Below, piece by piece: positions 33,501 to 45,563 of a DNA stretch of 64,000 bases. Within the stretch, counting starts at the first letter, position 1. Each line of letters begins with the position of its first letter. The notes under the pieces are model-generated. The model saw only the letters and a list, made by a program, of their open reading frames with translations. It searched no databases and was not told the origin of the DNA. The position numbers and the translations under genes were made by a program. This DNA comes from Eumeta japonica (lineage: Eukaryota > Arthropoda > Insecta > Lepidoptera > Psychidae), in assembly GCA_005406025.1 (NCBI GenBank), contig BGZK01001429.1:90346-154345 (forward strand), read 5' to 3'.

Positions 33501-35034
33501 TGAATACCTTCTGAAAGTTAAATAATAAATATAAATCATAATAATGACCTTTTATTCCCTTATTATGCGCTAAAATGAAAGAGTAATGGGACTGTGCATG
33601 ATATATAGAGGCAGCACTGTTATTGAAACTAGTGCCCTCTAGTATTTTATTTATGGAATTATAGGGGTAAATTATTGAATATGAATACCAGCCAGTAATA
33701 AATAATTATGTATATGGTCACAATGATTCCATAGTATGGAAATTTTTATTATTTCTCCAAATATAAAGTCATAGAAAATTATTTAAGTAACAAATTAATT
33801 TGTAGCCTGTAAAGTTGTACATCTAACAAATGTATTCAATTTGAAAATGTCACAATCATAGTATATAGAGGAAATATACAATGTTTAATTGTAATTGAAA
33901 AATTCAATGAAGTTGAAAGTATATTTAAAGCTATAAAAGTTCAAAATGTGAATTTTGTAAATATTGAAGTTTTTTTTAAATTCATTAATATTAAATGTGA
34001 ATATTAATGAATTTGAAAGTTTATATTTTTTAATATAATAATATATTCTTATACAAGAACATTTTTTTAGTATTCTCAATTTCAGTATTAAACTTGTGAA
34101 ATTATAAGATGTATGCAATGGAATTCATATACCTTACATACAGTATAACGCACGAAACTCTGCCGCTGTAAAGTTAATCACGAAAGCGTCGCAATGGCAT
34201 AAAGTGTAAACGCGGGGGAGAAGAAAGAAGGGTCGGGGTACGCTGAACCAGCGCATTACACAATTCGTAGGCAGAGTTTCGCGCGTTGTACTGTACCTAT
34301 TATGAAAATAATTTTCTACCATGACATTATTGAAATTATTTATTTAACGAGTAGTAAAGAATAAATAATGTTAAAAGTGTAATAAATCTACTCATAATGT
34401 TCGCATTTTTGTCACCAGCAATTATGCTTATTGATGATCAAGAAACACTTTAATTTTAATGCGTTTCCTTTGGTTATCATTTTTATGATATGTTTAATTA
34501 AATTAAAGGCATTTTCAATGGAGTACCGATTTCTCAAAATATCATAGACGGGACCAATTTAGTGAAAACCAAAATGCGATTGATGTTACCTATTGCTATC
34601 ATAAACCGTTTTATATATGAATAGCATGTAAGGTCTAGCTACGATAGTTTTTGGGTTCTATAGTTTTGTGAAACCAATCTCTTATCATTAGGTATATAAT
34701 CGGGTATTTTTATTTATATCTTTAAATTTTACAAGAGACAAGAATGTTTTGTACTGTTAAATGAATTTTATTTTAGGTGGGATTAATAGATGAAACTGCG
34801 GCAGACAAAGCAGAAGCAATTGAAAAGTGCAAGAAATTCATTAAAAGATTTGACAAGATACCTTCTTTGGCCAGAGGCATGACAAAACAAATTTTCCGTC
34901 AGGAAGTTCTCAAAAAGCTATTGACTAATAGACAAGCAGATACAAAACAATTTCTTGATCTAGTCAATCAGCCGAAAGTTCAACAATCTTTAGAGTTATA
35001 TCTTGCAATGCTGAAACAAAAGTCCCAGAAATGA
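30530..35034 (+). CDS. ECI1-like B: Mitochondrial enoyl-CoA delta-isomerase (ECI1-type), copy B
   Basis: Same enzyme family and structure as copy A. Coding exons 30530-30763, 30855-31001, 32884-33096, 34777-35034; all phase 0, GT-AG, 283 aa. A 5' UTR exon ends at 30308. Against copy A I count six substitutions: L4I, L101V, P164A, I168F, Q244K, I266V. The candidate catalytic Glu157 in 'IGLNETALGI', the oxyanion-hole segment and the presequence are unchanged. Ala164 gives 'GIVAPTW', closer to the 'APFW' I recall in vertebrate ECI1. Many intron differences but few protein changes suggest both copies have been under constraint (inference). Neighbour DRC3-B is convergent, about 690 bp away. It lacks the AATAAA-bearing LTR of copy A. 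Confidence 0.93.
32011..32053. repeat. Perfect hairpin, 19 bp arms, copy B only
   Basis: Arms 32011-32029 and 32035-32053, spacer 5 bp. The copy A site (about 6237-6262) reads 'aattaaaacaacaaaaactgaaatagttt', with no inverted partner. Confidence 0.92.
32130..32320 (+). repeat. SINE or LINE-tail fragment, copy B
   Basis: Orthologue of 6340-6500: 'CATGGGCAGCAGTAAACACC', 'GGTGGCTTACATGTTCGT', then an A-rich run. Confidence 0.6.
32410..32790 (-). mobile_element. Non-LTR retrotransposon C-terminal fragment, copy B
   Basis: Orthologue of 6603-6980, with more decay ('gatggccaatccaccacaac' on the plus strand is the reverse of the 'WWIGH' codons). Confidence 0.6.
33978..34014. repeat. Perfect hairpin, 15 bp arms, copy B only
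   Basis: AAATTCATTAATATT (33978-33992) and its reverse complement (34000-34014), spacer 7 bp. Copy A has 'aaattcatctatattaaatataag' (about 8200), with no partner arm. Confidence 0.9.
34141..34293. repeat. Short MITE with inverted ends in ECI-B intron 3
   Basis: Ends CAGTATAACGCACGAAACTC and its near reverse complement GAGTTTCGCGCGTTGTACTG, next to TA. Best-preserved copy of the family; orthologue of 8337-8502. Confidence 0.6.
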
Positions 35035-35726
35035 TAACAAAACAGATACATAATGTTAATTTTTATCATGTTTTTGATAAAACCATATTATTTGTTGTGA
35101 CCTTTATATTTGAATGTATTGTTATATTTATTCAAATCTGAATAATGAAAAATTTTATCGTGTATTATTTTGAACCCAGAAACAGAGCCATTATAAATTT
35201 TAAAGGTAACATGTAAGAGTTAACATATTGCAGTACCAATTTAAATTTATGATTTATAACACTAGCGGTGGCAGCAATATTCCTACATTAATGTCATGGC
35301 TTGCCACGATGGGGAAAGATAAAAATAAAATCATAATAGCTGCATTTGATGTAGGTAGGTAGTTCATATGCACCATAAGGTTTTCATGAATGCAATTTGC
35401 TTACTTGGCCTGGTGCATTGTAACTTCACCTAACGATAGGAATTGCCATTGATATCGAAAACAATTTAAATATGGAGGTCATATTTACCTTCGATGTGCC
35501 AATCTATGTCATACGAAAAAAATTGAAAAAATAGATATATTGTGAGGAAGAAATGACAGTGAATTTATATATGACCAACGAAAAAGCAAAAATTAACATC
35601 TTCAATGCCATATCCTTTCACTATCGTACATAATAATTACTGTATAGTTGGAAGATCCATGACTTCATAGATCATTTAAATAACAATACAGCCGTTGACG
35701 CTAACTCCCTTTTCATAATTACGAAT

Positions 35727-38700
35727 TTAACATTCTTCTCCTAACAACGCAACAACTTCCGCATCGGGTGCTTCAGAGAGAATAAGCTGCATGTCCTCCC
35801 ATTCTTGACGTTGATTGTCTATGTAATAGTTTATCTCCAAAATTCGATCTCTATTACGTTTGATTTCATTACTGAAACAATATTAAAAAAAACTAACCAA
35901 TTAAACATAACTAGATTTCATAATTAGTTTACAGTGATTTCAATGGATTGCTTTAAAAACATGAAATTTGATGTTGCTCAGGCATTTTCAAAGCCAAGTA
36001 AATATCGTTTGCACAAATCTTATATAATCCACTTAAAAGAGCACAATGTCACATTTGAAATAGTTAAAAACATAATTTGAATAAGTACTAGAAATAAAAA
36101 TAAACTGTTTACATGCTAGTCGACTTCTTTAGGTCAAAAATTCTTTAAGATTTCTGAGGATACACAAAATTTACCCTTAAATAGATTTAAAGTTTTTATT
36201 AAGTAAACACTGCAAAATGTACTTATCCAGCTCGACTTCCTAAAGGATTGTCGTTCTTGCAATAGTTTTGTATATGATTGTCTTTCTATATAATTTTGGT
36301 TTGAAAAGATTACCCTTAAAATTTTTACTCGTTCTTCTGGAGGAATTGCCTTATGAACGAGTGGTAATTAATATTAAAAAAACTGAAAATTACAGTAGAA
36401 TGCCGATTATCCGAATTAATTGGGACCGGTGTCAATTCGGATAATGGGACATAGACTGGTAATAAAGAAAAACGAATTGTCACACATAGAAAAAACTTTA
36501 ATGTATAACAAACAGTAAGAAGTTGCAAACCCATTAGGCCATAACAAAAATACAGTCTAAATTTGCACATTGAGAGAAGCTCACTGACAGTAATTCAATG
36601 TTATTGAGTTGAAAAAAAAATAAACGTTCCAGCGTTCCGTTTCACGAAAGCCGCGTGACGCTAAACATGTGTCTTTCCTCTAGCTTTCAACCATAACGCT
36701 TGAAATATATTTGGAATCCAGCGAGTTTCAACTTGTTACAACAAAACAAACCAAAAATTGTTTGGTTTTAATTATTTATATTACGCTTAGGACCGATTCG
36801 ATTAATCGGCGTTCTACTGTATTTAAATGTTATAACGTATTCCAAGTGATATATACCTACGAAACTAGAGATATTGAATATGAAAAAAAATACTGAACCT
36901 CGTTGTGACTTTTTTTTATAGTCATTTAAATAGACTAAAGGAAATAAATTTGTCTTAATTAAACTGGTACACAATTAGGCCATCATATTGCTCTTTTGTT
37001 TAGTAACATTACCGCAATGTTTCCTTTTTTGAATAGAAACTACCAGGTCATGACCATGAATGTGTAAAGGTACATCACACTCATAAAAGAAACAAAAGAA
37101 TTGCACTTGCAGAGAAGTTTTTGAATAACATAACTCTTTCTTTGCTTTCAATGATAAATTATATTTCATGCAAACTTTCGCTTTTTAGATTATATATATA
37201 TTCACGCTTAGTTTCCAGAAGGCAGAGACAACAGATTTCAACATGGTACGATTCTTGCACACATCTCTTACTTCAAATAATTCATCAATAATTTTAAGCA
37301 AGTTCATCGGTTTCGGATGCTTAAAAATTGTCCCTTTTTAATATGCCACTAATTTGGTCGACATAAGATTTTCTAGAGGGACCCTTGCTGGCGTTCCCAT
37401 CACACACCATCGTTCTAGAAACTTCTTTTGCGAGTCTACTTTCATTCAGTCTTCCCAGCGGGCCTAGCACAACGTTTTAGAGTAGATTTTATAGAATTGT
37501 CCCTTCCATTCATTACGCTAAAGCAAGGATAACATTATAAAGATAGGTGTCGTGCTAAACCCGCAGATAGCCAAACAACCTCAACATTCCTTTTTCTACT
37601 TTAGTCACTACGTCTGTCAAACCAAACCATTTACTGACAACAAATTTCCGACATCTATCATCTAAAAATATTTCGTGTAGGAATCGCATCTTCAATGTCT
37701 TGATTCTACTTTCATTTTTCTTCTACCACACTCAACTTTCACTTGAAATAATTTATATTTGTCAAACATTTTACAAACTAACCTTAGGATATGGTGGGTA
37801 GTGTATAGATGTACGATAATTTTTAATATAACTTGTTTTTAACTGTGGTTTTAAATATACAAGAAGATATGTAAATCATTATACAACTATAATGCTTATT
37901 TAAAAATGTGCTATCTATAACACACTTGTTGGTCTGCTGGATCAAGTCGTCCTTCCAGTGGTTGGCTCTCGTAGTTAATGTATCCTCGCGTAAGTCGATG
38001 AAACGCATGTGACTGTCGTTGGATTGCGCTATGACGTTCATCATCACATCACGATCCGACAGCACCTGTCAATATTTGAAAAAAAAAGTATCCTGATTCT
38101 TAAAAAATGTAAACAGCCAGGACATAATCTATGCAATTATTTTATATACTGTCCTAATCCTAGCAATAATCGTTACGCCAAGGAAGTAGTAGGCAACAAT
38201 GGTAAAAAAAATACTTGACTGTCAATGACCATATAGCAGTCGTACACGACCAACCGACAATCTCAGTACGGTTTCAAAATTTAATTGTAAAGAATCTTTG
38301 CACATTGTTCTTACTTAGTGCTTTAAAAACCGATAAATGCTGATAGCTTATGCAGCATCATTATAAGTGTGTGCACCATAGAGGTATCCATCAGTCACAT
38401 TCCGTCGGACAGTAAAAATGGAGGATCCCAACAGTAGAAAACTCGTGATCGACCGACGGCTAAAGTAAGCACGTTTTGAAAAGGCTTACAGTTACGAAGA
38501 TATTTTTATCGCTTATGGCTTATTTATGTACAGCAGTGATTAACTCAAAGATGTATTGAATTAATTGACCTATTAATGACGATACTGATAATTTAAGATA
38601 TTTTAATTTTAAATTATATTAAAAAAAAATGCAGCGTACCTCCATAAGTGCAGATGTGTCTTCAAATAATGTTAATTTAATTCCTAATAATCTGGAGACA

Positions 38701-41700
38701 ATATCGAATTGGGACATTGACCATGTTGACTCTAATTCGCGCCATTGACCAAATGCGTTTCGAGAAACCTCAAGTAGTTTCGCAATTTTTTCTGATAAAT
38801 TCACGCCGAGTTGAACTCTAGTTTCCTAAAAATTAGCAAAAAAAATGAATTATTTATGAGATACAAACTTTCTAGTATCAAGCTCAGCTAGTCGAGACAT
38901 TTTTAAAGTCATAAAATCATAACATTTCAAAATTTAAATAAACGAGAATAAATAAATAAACAATACTGAATCTTAATTCAATATTTACTTCCATTCTATA
39001 TTTTTTTAAGAAACAACATCATGACAAATTTTGACTTGGTCTATGATAGCAGCTTTAATGAAAGATTTATTTGTCTTTATTCCAAATACTCTAATTGATT
39101 ATTTTTATTTAAAACGCATCATTCAAGATGCAGTATAAATTAAAGAGATTTCTTGTAACTGAAGGTTAGTCAATAAAAACGTTAACGAATTGGAAATTCA
39201 CCTCGCATTGCTCGAAAAGTTGTATCTCTATCGACATCAAATTTTTCCATAAATTGTAGACGATTTTCCCAAAGTTTTCTCCCAACTCTATCAAAGTCGA
39301 GTCGATTTCAAACACAGAAACAGCTTTGGAAGTGACCTGCTCGATCAATGCGTTCAGTTTAGACGTTAAAGGCTTTTTCTCATTTTCAAATTCTTCCACG
39401 ACCCTTGAGGAGTAAACCCAGAAGGAAAGTTCATTAATATCACTACTATAAGAAATATTTCTATCAGATGGTTTTCGATTGGAGGATACATGGACTATCA
39501 CTTGCTTTTATATCTATTTGACGAGTAACTAGAAACACGCTTTAACCGGCAGTAGGTATGCGTGAAATACTTAATATCAATAAAAAATAACTTTAATTGA
39601 GGGTTCCGTACATCCGAATGTAAAAACAGAACCTTTATATGATCACTCGTGTGTCTGTCCGTCTATCCGGTTAAGTCGAAAAACTGGTATATATAGAATG
39701 GAATGGAATTTCTGTGATCCAAACAAGGACTCGTAGGATAGTGTAAAAGGATGAATTTTCTATACCCTATGGAATCGATCATGCATCTTTTCGCAAATAT
39801 TCATAATCTCCTTTTTTATCGAACAACTTTGCCAAAGAAACCATAGTCATTGAAGTAGTCGTTTTTAAGAAAAATGTCTTAGAACATGTACTGAAAATTC
39901 ACGATCTTCCAATCTTAGCAATAGCTAATATACGGTCATGCGTCAATCCGCGTCTCTTCAGCTAAGCGCGAAGCGTGGCCAAATGGCCCACGACGCACAG
40001 CCGCCTGCAGGCGTCGTACTTGCACAGAAGTTGTGTTTTGCTTATTCGTTGTTTTTAGGTTACAATTATAGTACAATTAAGTGATACGGTTACGATACTG
40101 ACGTTGTTGAAAGTAAGATTATATGTGATTAATATTGAAGTGTTTATAGCAATGCCTTTCAGCGCTATCGAATACAAAAACACAATTTATTGTTGGGAGT
40201 TTACAGAGGTGAGATTGCTGCGGCATTAAAACTTTATAGTGAAACTTATCCTGACATTCAACAACCTGCGAGTCTGCAAGTAATATTGTGTACTGTGTAT
40301 CGTTTACGCGATAATTTACCTTAGTTTGACTTGTTTGTTTAGAGGTTGAATACATGCGGAAAATCAAAGACTAATTTAAAAAGACCATCGGCAATAAAAC
40401 ATCGAATTACAAAAAAGAAGGATATTATGAATATTTGCGAAAAGATGCATACTCGATTACATGCTGTAATTTTAAATAACAATTACAAAAAACAGTTTCT
40501 TTTCAAAAATAGCTTCTTTCAATATACCGAATTATACCTTAAGTCATTAATGCCTTGAATTAATCTAATACAGATTCAAATTATATATTTACATTTTGCT
40601 TCTCTTAATATTGTGTTCGAGTGCGTTATCGATGACTTCTTTGAACATTTTAATTTCCTTTTCTCTTTCGCCGTATGACTTCTGGCCGAATTCGACGAGG
40701 ACGATCATTGCTTCTACGTATTGCTCCTTGTACCTGAATTGGGGAAACAGTATTAAAATCCTTCTTTGTTTGTGTTGTATAAATACGTATTTTGTGCTCA
40801 CACGTCCAGAGCGAGAGTTCCTCAGTTTTTTTATAATATTTTTAATTAATCCGAAGCCTCGCAATGACAGGCAATCCGTATAAATTTACGCCCTTTTGTA
40901 AAATATCGATGGCTATCGAGGTTGTACACATAATCAATCGATAATATATACAATGATGTGTTATCGGTCTATGGTAAACCACTAATGGAAATAGGTCTTC
41001 ATCAAAACACGCCCTTCAAATTCATTTATTAATTATAAATGTATTTTAATGCTAGGCACTAATCGGTGCATTGGGTAGGCGGATCGTCTAACAGAATGTA
41101 AAAATTCCAGGACAAACTATCCTATATCTATCTCAATATTTCACTATTTACGTTATCAAAAGATTTTGTACAATACGTATTCCTTGGCCCAGGCGCGGAT
41201 CCAGGAGGGGCGATGAGTACAATTGCCCCCTCCTTCTAACGCACAACCGAAGCACTTATTTCGGTCCACACCCATTGAAAGATAAATTATCATACTAAAA
41301 ATTCCTCCCCCTCCCTCCAAACGAAATCCTAGAAAATGCCTCTCCCTGAACGAAATGGACGCGCACCTGCCTTAGTCACATCATACAAAGTTACGGGAAA
41401 AGGCGTACTTTAATTTATAACTATTTAGATGAAAAATAAGGTACACGTTTCTTTTTATACTTACTATAGAATTTATAATGGCACAGTGAACAATGTCGAA
41501 TTCGTAAAGTTATTAAATAGTTAAATTATCATATGTTCCTACCTAACTATTTTCGAATTTTATTAAGCGATAGATCTAATGGTACTAGCTCGACAGAAAC
41601 TTTATTAAAATCTGGGGATTCAAAGTACTTATGATTATTAAGAGGAACCGTGTTAAAAAACACCTACCGTGCCTGTGTTAGGTTATCTCATGACTATATC

Positions 41701-44700
41701 ATACAGAAAAAAAGTACAAAGCGTGCAATAAATCATTCATTTAAATGGTAATCACTAGCTGCTTCGCTAGGAAACGTCGCCTATAGGTTACACAGGATAT
41801 CAATTCCAAGAGGATTATTCGCTGACACCGAATCTATTGGTTAGTTTTTTTTTTCTATTCAGCCATTGGACGTCCAGACCTCAGATGTAGAGCTCCTCCT
41901 AGATTTCCACGACATACGACCTGGAGTTAACTGCGACCCGCGACCTTGACCGGGTCGTCGGTCCGCCGCAACGTCCAGTTCTTGGTCTCCACTCATGATC
42001 CTTTTTTGTTCAGTGGTTATCTGCTCTAAGAGCTTTCGATCTGCCAATTGCTACTGCAACTCACTCATTCTGTGAGCTATGTCGGTTAATCTAGTTATTC
42101 TGTGGATTTCCTAGTTTCGGATCTCACCTCGCAGAGAAACCTCGGGCATGACTATTTTGACCGCGCGTTGAGTGAATTTTAGTTTGTTTAAAAGAAAAAG
42201 AATAATGTATTAAAATATTTGCGTACATTAAATATCTAAAAAATTAGTTGTTTATTGTAAAAAGTAAGTATTTTGTTGCCTATATATGACTCAGGAAACT
42301 CATCAATAATTCTCAACTGTTTTCTTACAAAATGTACTAAAATGTGTTTTTAAGTACAAAATATATAACAATTATGGCTCTGATTAGTTGAATTCAAGTT
42401 ATTTGAGAACCCTTTCTATATGTTTGGCAATTTAAAACATTCGTATTTTTATTTTTATAGTTATCTAAGCAAACATTCTTTTCACTTATTCTCAAACTAA
42501 ATAAAATTTTAATAAATGCCCTCAGTTCTATTACGTCCAATTTTTCAATCGCTTCATGACTTTTTGACTTTCTTTAACTTTTTAATTATCACTTCACTTG
42601 TAAAGTAATTCACAACGAATTAATATAAAACTATGTAGTCAATATCATTAATAACATTACAACACCACCCATAGGACATAAGAAAAATGTCCAAAAATAA
42701 TAGTAGGTGCTTAAAACAAGGCTCAAATCGGGATAAGTGAACAAAAGGCGAACTAACTGGGCATAGTGATGCAATAACTCTCCACCGATTTTGAGTAGAA
42801 GGGTTCCGTCGGGATCTTTTTCGAACATTGTGTCAAATAAGTCCGGACCTTCGAGGTATTCCACAAACGCCAATGCGTACAATTCGTTCTTTGCGACATA
42901 CATCTCCCTCGCCGTTCTTTTTTTTTCAAACTCTTCATATTCTTCATTAAATTCTCTCAACTCACTTCTAGAAATGAATTAACAAATACATTACTTCTAC
43001 CATAGAGATTCGAAGGAATATTCAAAGTGAAAGTGGCCAGTATTCAAAAACGTCCACTTCATATTTTAATCCCTAATATACTTATTAATAATTATTATTT
43101 TATTAGTAGCTAGCTGTGCCAACTACTGTGCGCGAGTATACATGGAAGGAATTCCTTAATTTATTATGCAAGGTACCAGCTGGTTTTGTTAAAAATATGT
43201 ATACTCACCTAAACTTCATGACGCCCATTTCTCTGTCCTTGTCGGGTATACTCCTATAATCCAAATATGTAATCGTAGGCAGAGCTGCTTTTAAAAAATA
43301 ATAAATATCTGAATTATCACAAAAAGGGTTGCCTTTGACGCTCAAAGTGCGTAATTTGCGAAATCGTCTCATGTACATGATCTGTAACATTAATTGTTTA
43401 TTATATACGTATCAACAGTGTCGGACTGGTCATACAATGGAGATGGAGTTTGCCAGCCGGGCCCCAGCCTGCACGGGTAGGGGCCCGTGCAGCCTGGTGT
43501 TTTAGGGACCACATCTACCCTCGGACTTACGGTCTACATGTAATATAGTCCATTTGTACTTGAAAAAGACAAATTTTAATAACGGTTGACTACGAAACCA
43601 TTCTTCAAACTTCCCACTATTTAGCTCAGAGATATGAACTCTCTTGTATATTTTTGAGCTCAATAATTATAATGGCGCTTTTTTTTTTTTGTTTTGACCA
43701 ACAGTATTTATCGATTAGGTAATTAAATTGTGAAATTCGATATCGTTTTTAGTACAAAAATATTGTCATTTCAAGAGTATTGCTTCATCAAAAAATTTTA
43801 AAGTTATTGTATAAAGGCAATTTTGGAAAATTTTTAAAGTCCAAATGTTTTGAACGAAATAGCCGGATTTGATCTGTTTTGCGGCTTTTAAAGTACTTTT
43901 TCGTTGTATGAAATGATGGATGTATTAAAATCGACAAGTCAAAAAATTGGTACGTTAATTTGAAAAAGTCCTTTTCTTCGAAATTTTTGGGCAGCGGCAA
44001 CTTTTGAAAGAATCAACCGATTTTTATTCAATTACGACATTCGACGTACGTTTTCAACCATTAAAATTGTGTATCCCATTTAGCCTTATCGAAGGCTTCT
44101 GGAGAGTCCTTAAATTAATAATACCACCGGGGCCCTTCAAGTTCAATCCGACCCTGTACGTATACACGTTATATCTTTTACTTGCACATTTGTAATTCAC
44201 GTTTACAATATACTACTCATTATTTTGCTGTTATTATTATCATTTACAATATGTATATTAATATATGCATATTTTTTATATATTTGCTGTTTAGTAATTA
44301 TGAAAGCCTTTCTATAGTAACTGTTTCGATTTGGGTACATTTTCCTCCCGTTTTACACTTTTCATCTTTCAGCATCACTGATCGCAGTATTTGTTTTGTT
44401 TAACTATAAAGGCACAGTACTTTGAAGGACTCTGAACCTCGAAAAAACCCTTAAGAACCCTGTCAATTTATTCTTTTTATCGGGAATGCAGAGAGGTGTC
44501 AAGTTCAAATTAATATCATATAGTACGGTAGACGGTCATGCTCTTCACATCTACTTTTCACACACATATTTGGACCTACATTATTTTAGATCAAATATAT
44601 GAAATTAAAAAAAAAATGTCGTTATAGGTTTGATTAAAGTTATTGTATATCTAAGAGTATGCAGTGCAGTGCTAGGTACGGGATCCTGGATGCTACAGTC

Positions 44701-45563
44701 CGACCTTACTGGATTTAATCCTCGTGTTTAACCAAACTAATGGCAAATAAAAAAAAGGAAACATTTTAAATACCCAAAAGTGAAGCTTGTGGAATGTAAT
44801 TATTGATGTGGAAATCTAAGGTTTCTGCGTGCGATTATGAGAAATGAAATGCGTGAGTTTACAATAAATATTTTGAAAATATACGAAAATGTAAGGCTCA
44901 TTTAAAAAGCGAATTGTTAACAAAGTATTATAATATCGATACAAATTTTCGTCGAAATCTTTAGACGTCTCTAAGATACCGATGTACAAATTAATTCTTA
45001 CATGTTTAAATAAGAATTGCTGGATTACAATAATAATATAAATGTTTTTGCATCAATTTTATCAAACATATCTAATCACACAAACTCGAACTTTGGATAG
45101 CGGTGACATAAATATATGATTAGCTTATCAGTCATTTTGTACTATGCACTTTGTTATACCTGCTTGTGAGACTAGAGATATTCTTAAAAATATACCTCCA
45201 TATAGTCTTCAATCAAATTGTCTCCAATACTGAATATTAGAAGATTTTCCAGCATTTCAAAGTTTTCCAACTTCTTTATTTTGTTGTGGAACAAAGACAA
45301 AACTTCCAAGTTCGCTAACTGCTCTAAATTCTCTATTTTTGTAATCTTATTGAAAGATAAGTCTAGTTCGATTAGGTTAGTAAGTTCACCAAGATTTTCA
45401 ATTTTTTCTATTAAATTTTGAGCAAGCGTCAATTTTTTGAGAGATTTAAGCATCCAAAGATGGTCGATTCTAATAATATTTTTAAATTCCAGACGTAGTA
45501 CCACTGTTTCATCGAAATGGACACCCTCTTCAGCGAAAAGTTTTCCCGCCTCACCTTTCGGTC
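35727..45563 (-). CDS. DRC3-like: Dynein regulatory complex subunit 3 (DRC3/LRRC48), copy B, 5' end not found
   Basis: Family role: leucine-rich-repeat subunit of the nexin-dynein regulatory complex, which controls motility in ciliary and flagellar axonemes (in insects mainly sperm). Exons: 45196-45563, 43209-43381, 42710-42967, 40593-40733, 39202-39403, 38640-38825, 37926-38065, 35727-35871; about 537 aa recognised (human about 520). Order: N-terminal linker ('GPKGEAGKLFAEEGVHFDE'), SDS22-type LRRs ('[20 protein letters not shown]'), LRR cap ('LPTITYLDYRSI'), then helical/coiled-coil regions to 'NRDRILEINYYIDN' and stop. Phases fit at all junctions. One problem: the end of the third exon near 42710 reads AAG|CACC rather than a GT donor, while copy A has AAG|GTAGGT there. 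The exon encoding the initiator Met was not identified. The last exon has no ATG and is easy to miss. Confidence 0.85.
36393..36819. mobile_element. pogo-type MITE in the DRC3-B intron
   Basis: Inverted ends CAGTAGAATGCCGATTATCC and GATTAATCGGCGTTCTACTG (imperfect inside), flanked by TA (36391-36392, 36820-36821). The end sequence is related to the Tigger element at 16772-17526. 427 bp, no transposase. Its presence in the ancestor cannot be judged because copy A deleted this region. Confidence 0.85.
37200..37760 (-). mobile_element. Non-LTR retrotransposon C-terminal fragment in the DRC3-B intron
   Basis: Same family as 6603-6980: plus-strand landmarks 'ttctagagggacccttgctgg' and 'tttagtcactacgtctgtcaa' align with it. 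Broken, no long ORF. Confidence 0.6.
39598..39700 (+). repeat. 'GGGTTCCGTAC' dispersed repeat fragment
   Basis: 'gagggttccgtacatccgaatg', 'gatcactcgtgtgtctgtccg', 'ccggttaagtcgaaaaac'. Orthologue of 13312-13430. Confidence 0.6.
39773..40458 (+). mobile_element. TIR element with HTH-like remnant, copy B
   Basis: Orthologue of 13482-14285, 686 bp, ends AATCGATCATGCATC and GATGCATACTCGATT. 'AALKLYSETYPDIQQPAS' is readable near 40220. Diverged pieces also lie at 52641-52720 and 53357-53860. Confidence 0.7.
41190..41369. mobile_element. hAT-type MITE, copy B
   Basis: Ends CAGGCGCGG and CGCACCTG, flanks CCTTGGCC and CCTTAGTC. Orthologue of 15032-15169, with about 42 extra bp. Confidence 0.75.
41745..42150 (-). 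other. Unassigned coding-like remnant, copy B
   Basis: A minus-strand frame (41859-42047) reads 'LLEQITTEQKRIMSGDQELD' and then a basic, Ser/Arg-rich tail; an upstream stretch resembles copy A 16245-16400. It is more GC-rich than its surroundings. Not matched to DRC3; possibly retroelement gag. Identity unknown. Confidence 0.35.
43416..44156. mobile_element. hAT-like MITE in the DRC3-B intron
   Basis: Ends CAGTGTCGGACTGG and TCAATCCGACCCTG. The flanks share TACGTAT (43406-43412 and 44157-44163), although 3 bp separate the left repeat from the terminus. 741 bp with no transposase. Copy A retains only the left 120 bp or so. Confidence 0.65.
43469..43492. repeat. Small fold-back specific to copy B
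   Basis: 'ctgcacggg' is followed at once by TAGGGGCCCGTGCAG (43478-43492), the exact reverse complement of copy A 18469-18483. Confidence 0.93.
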
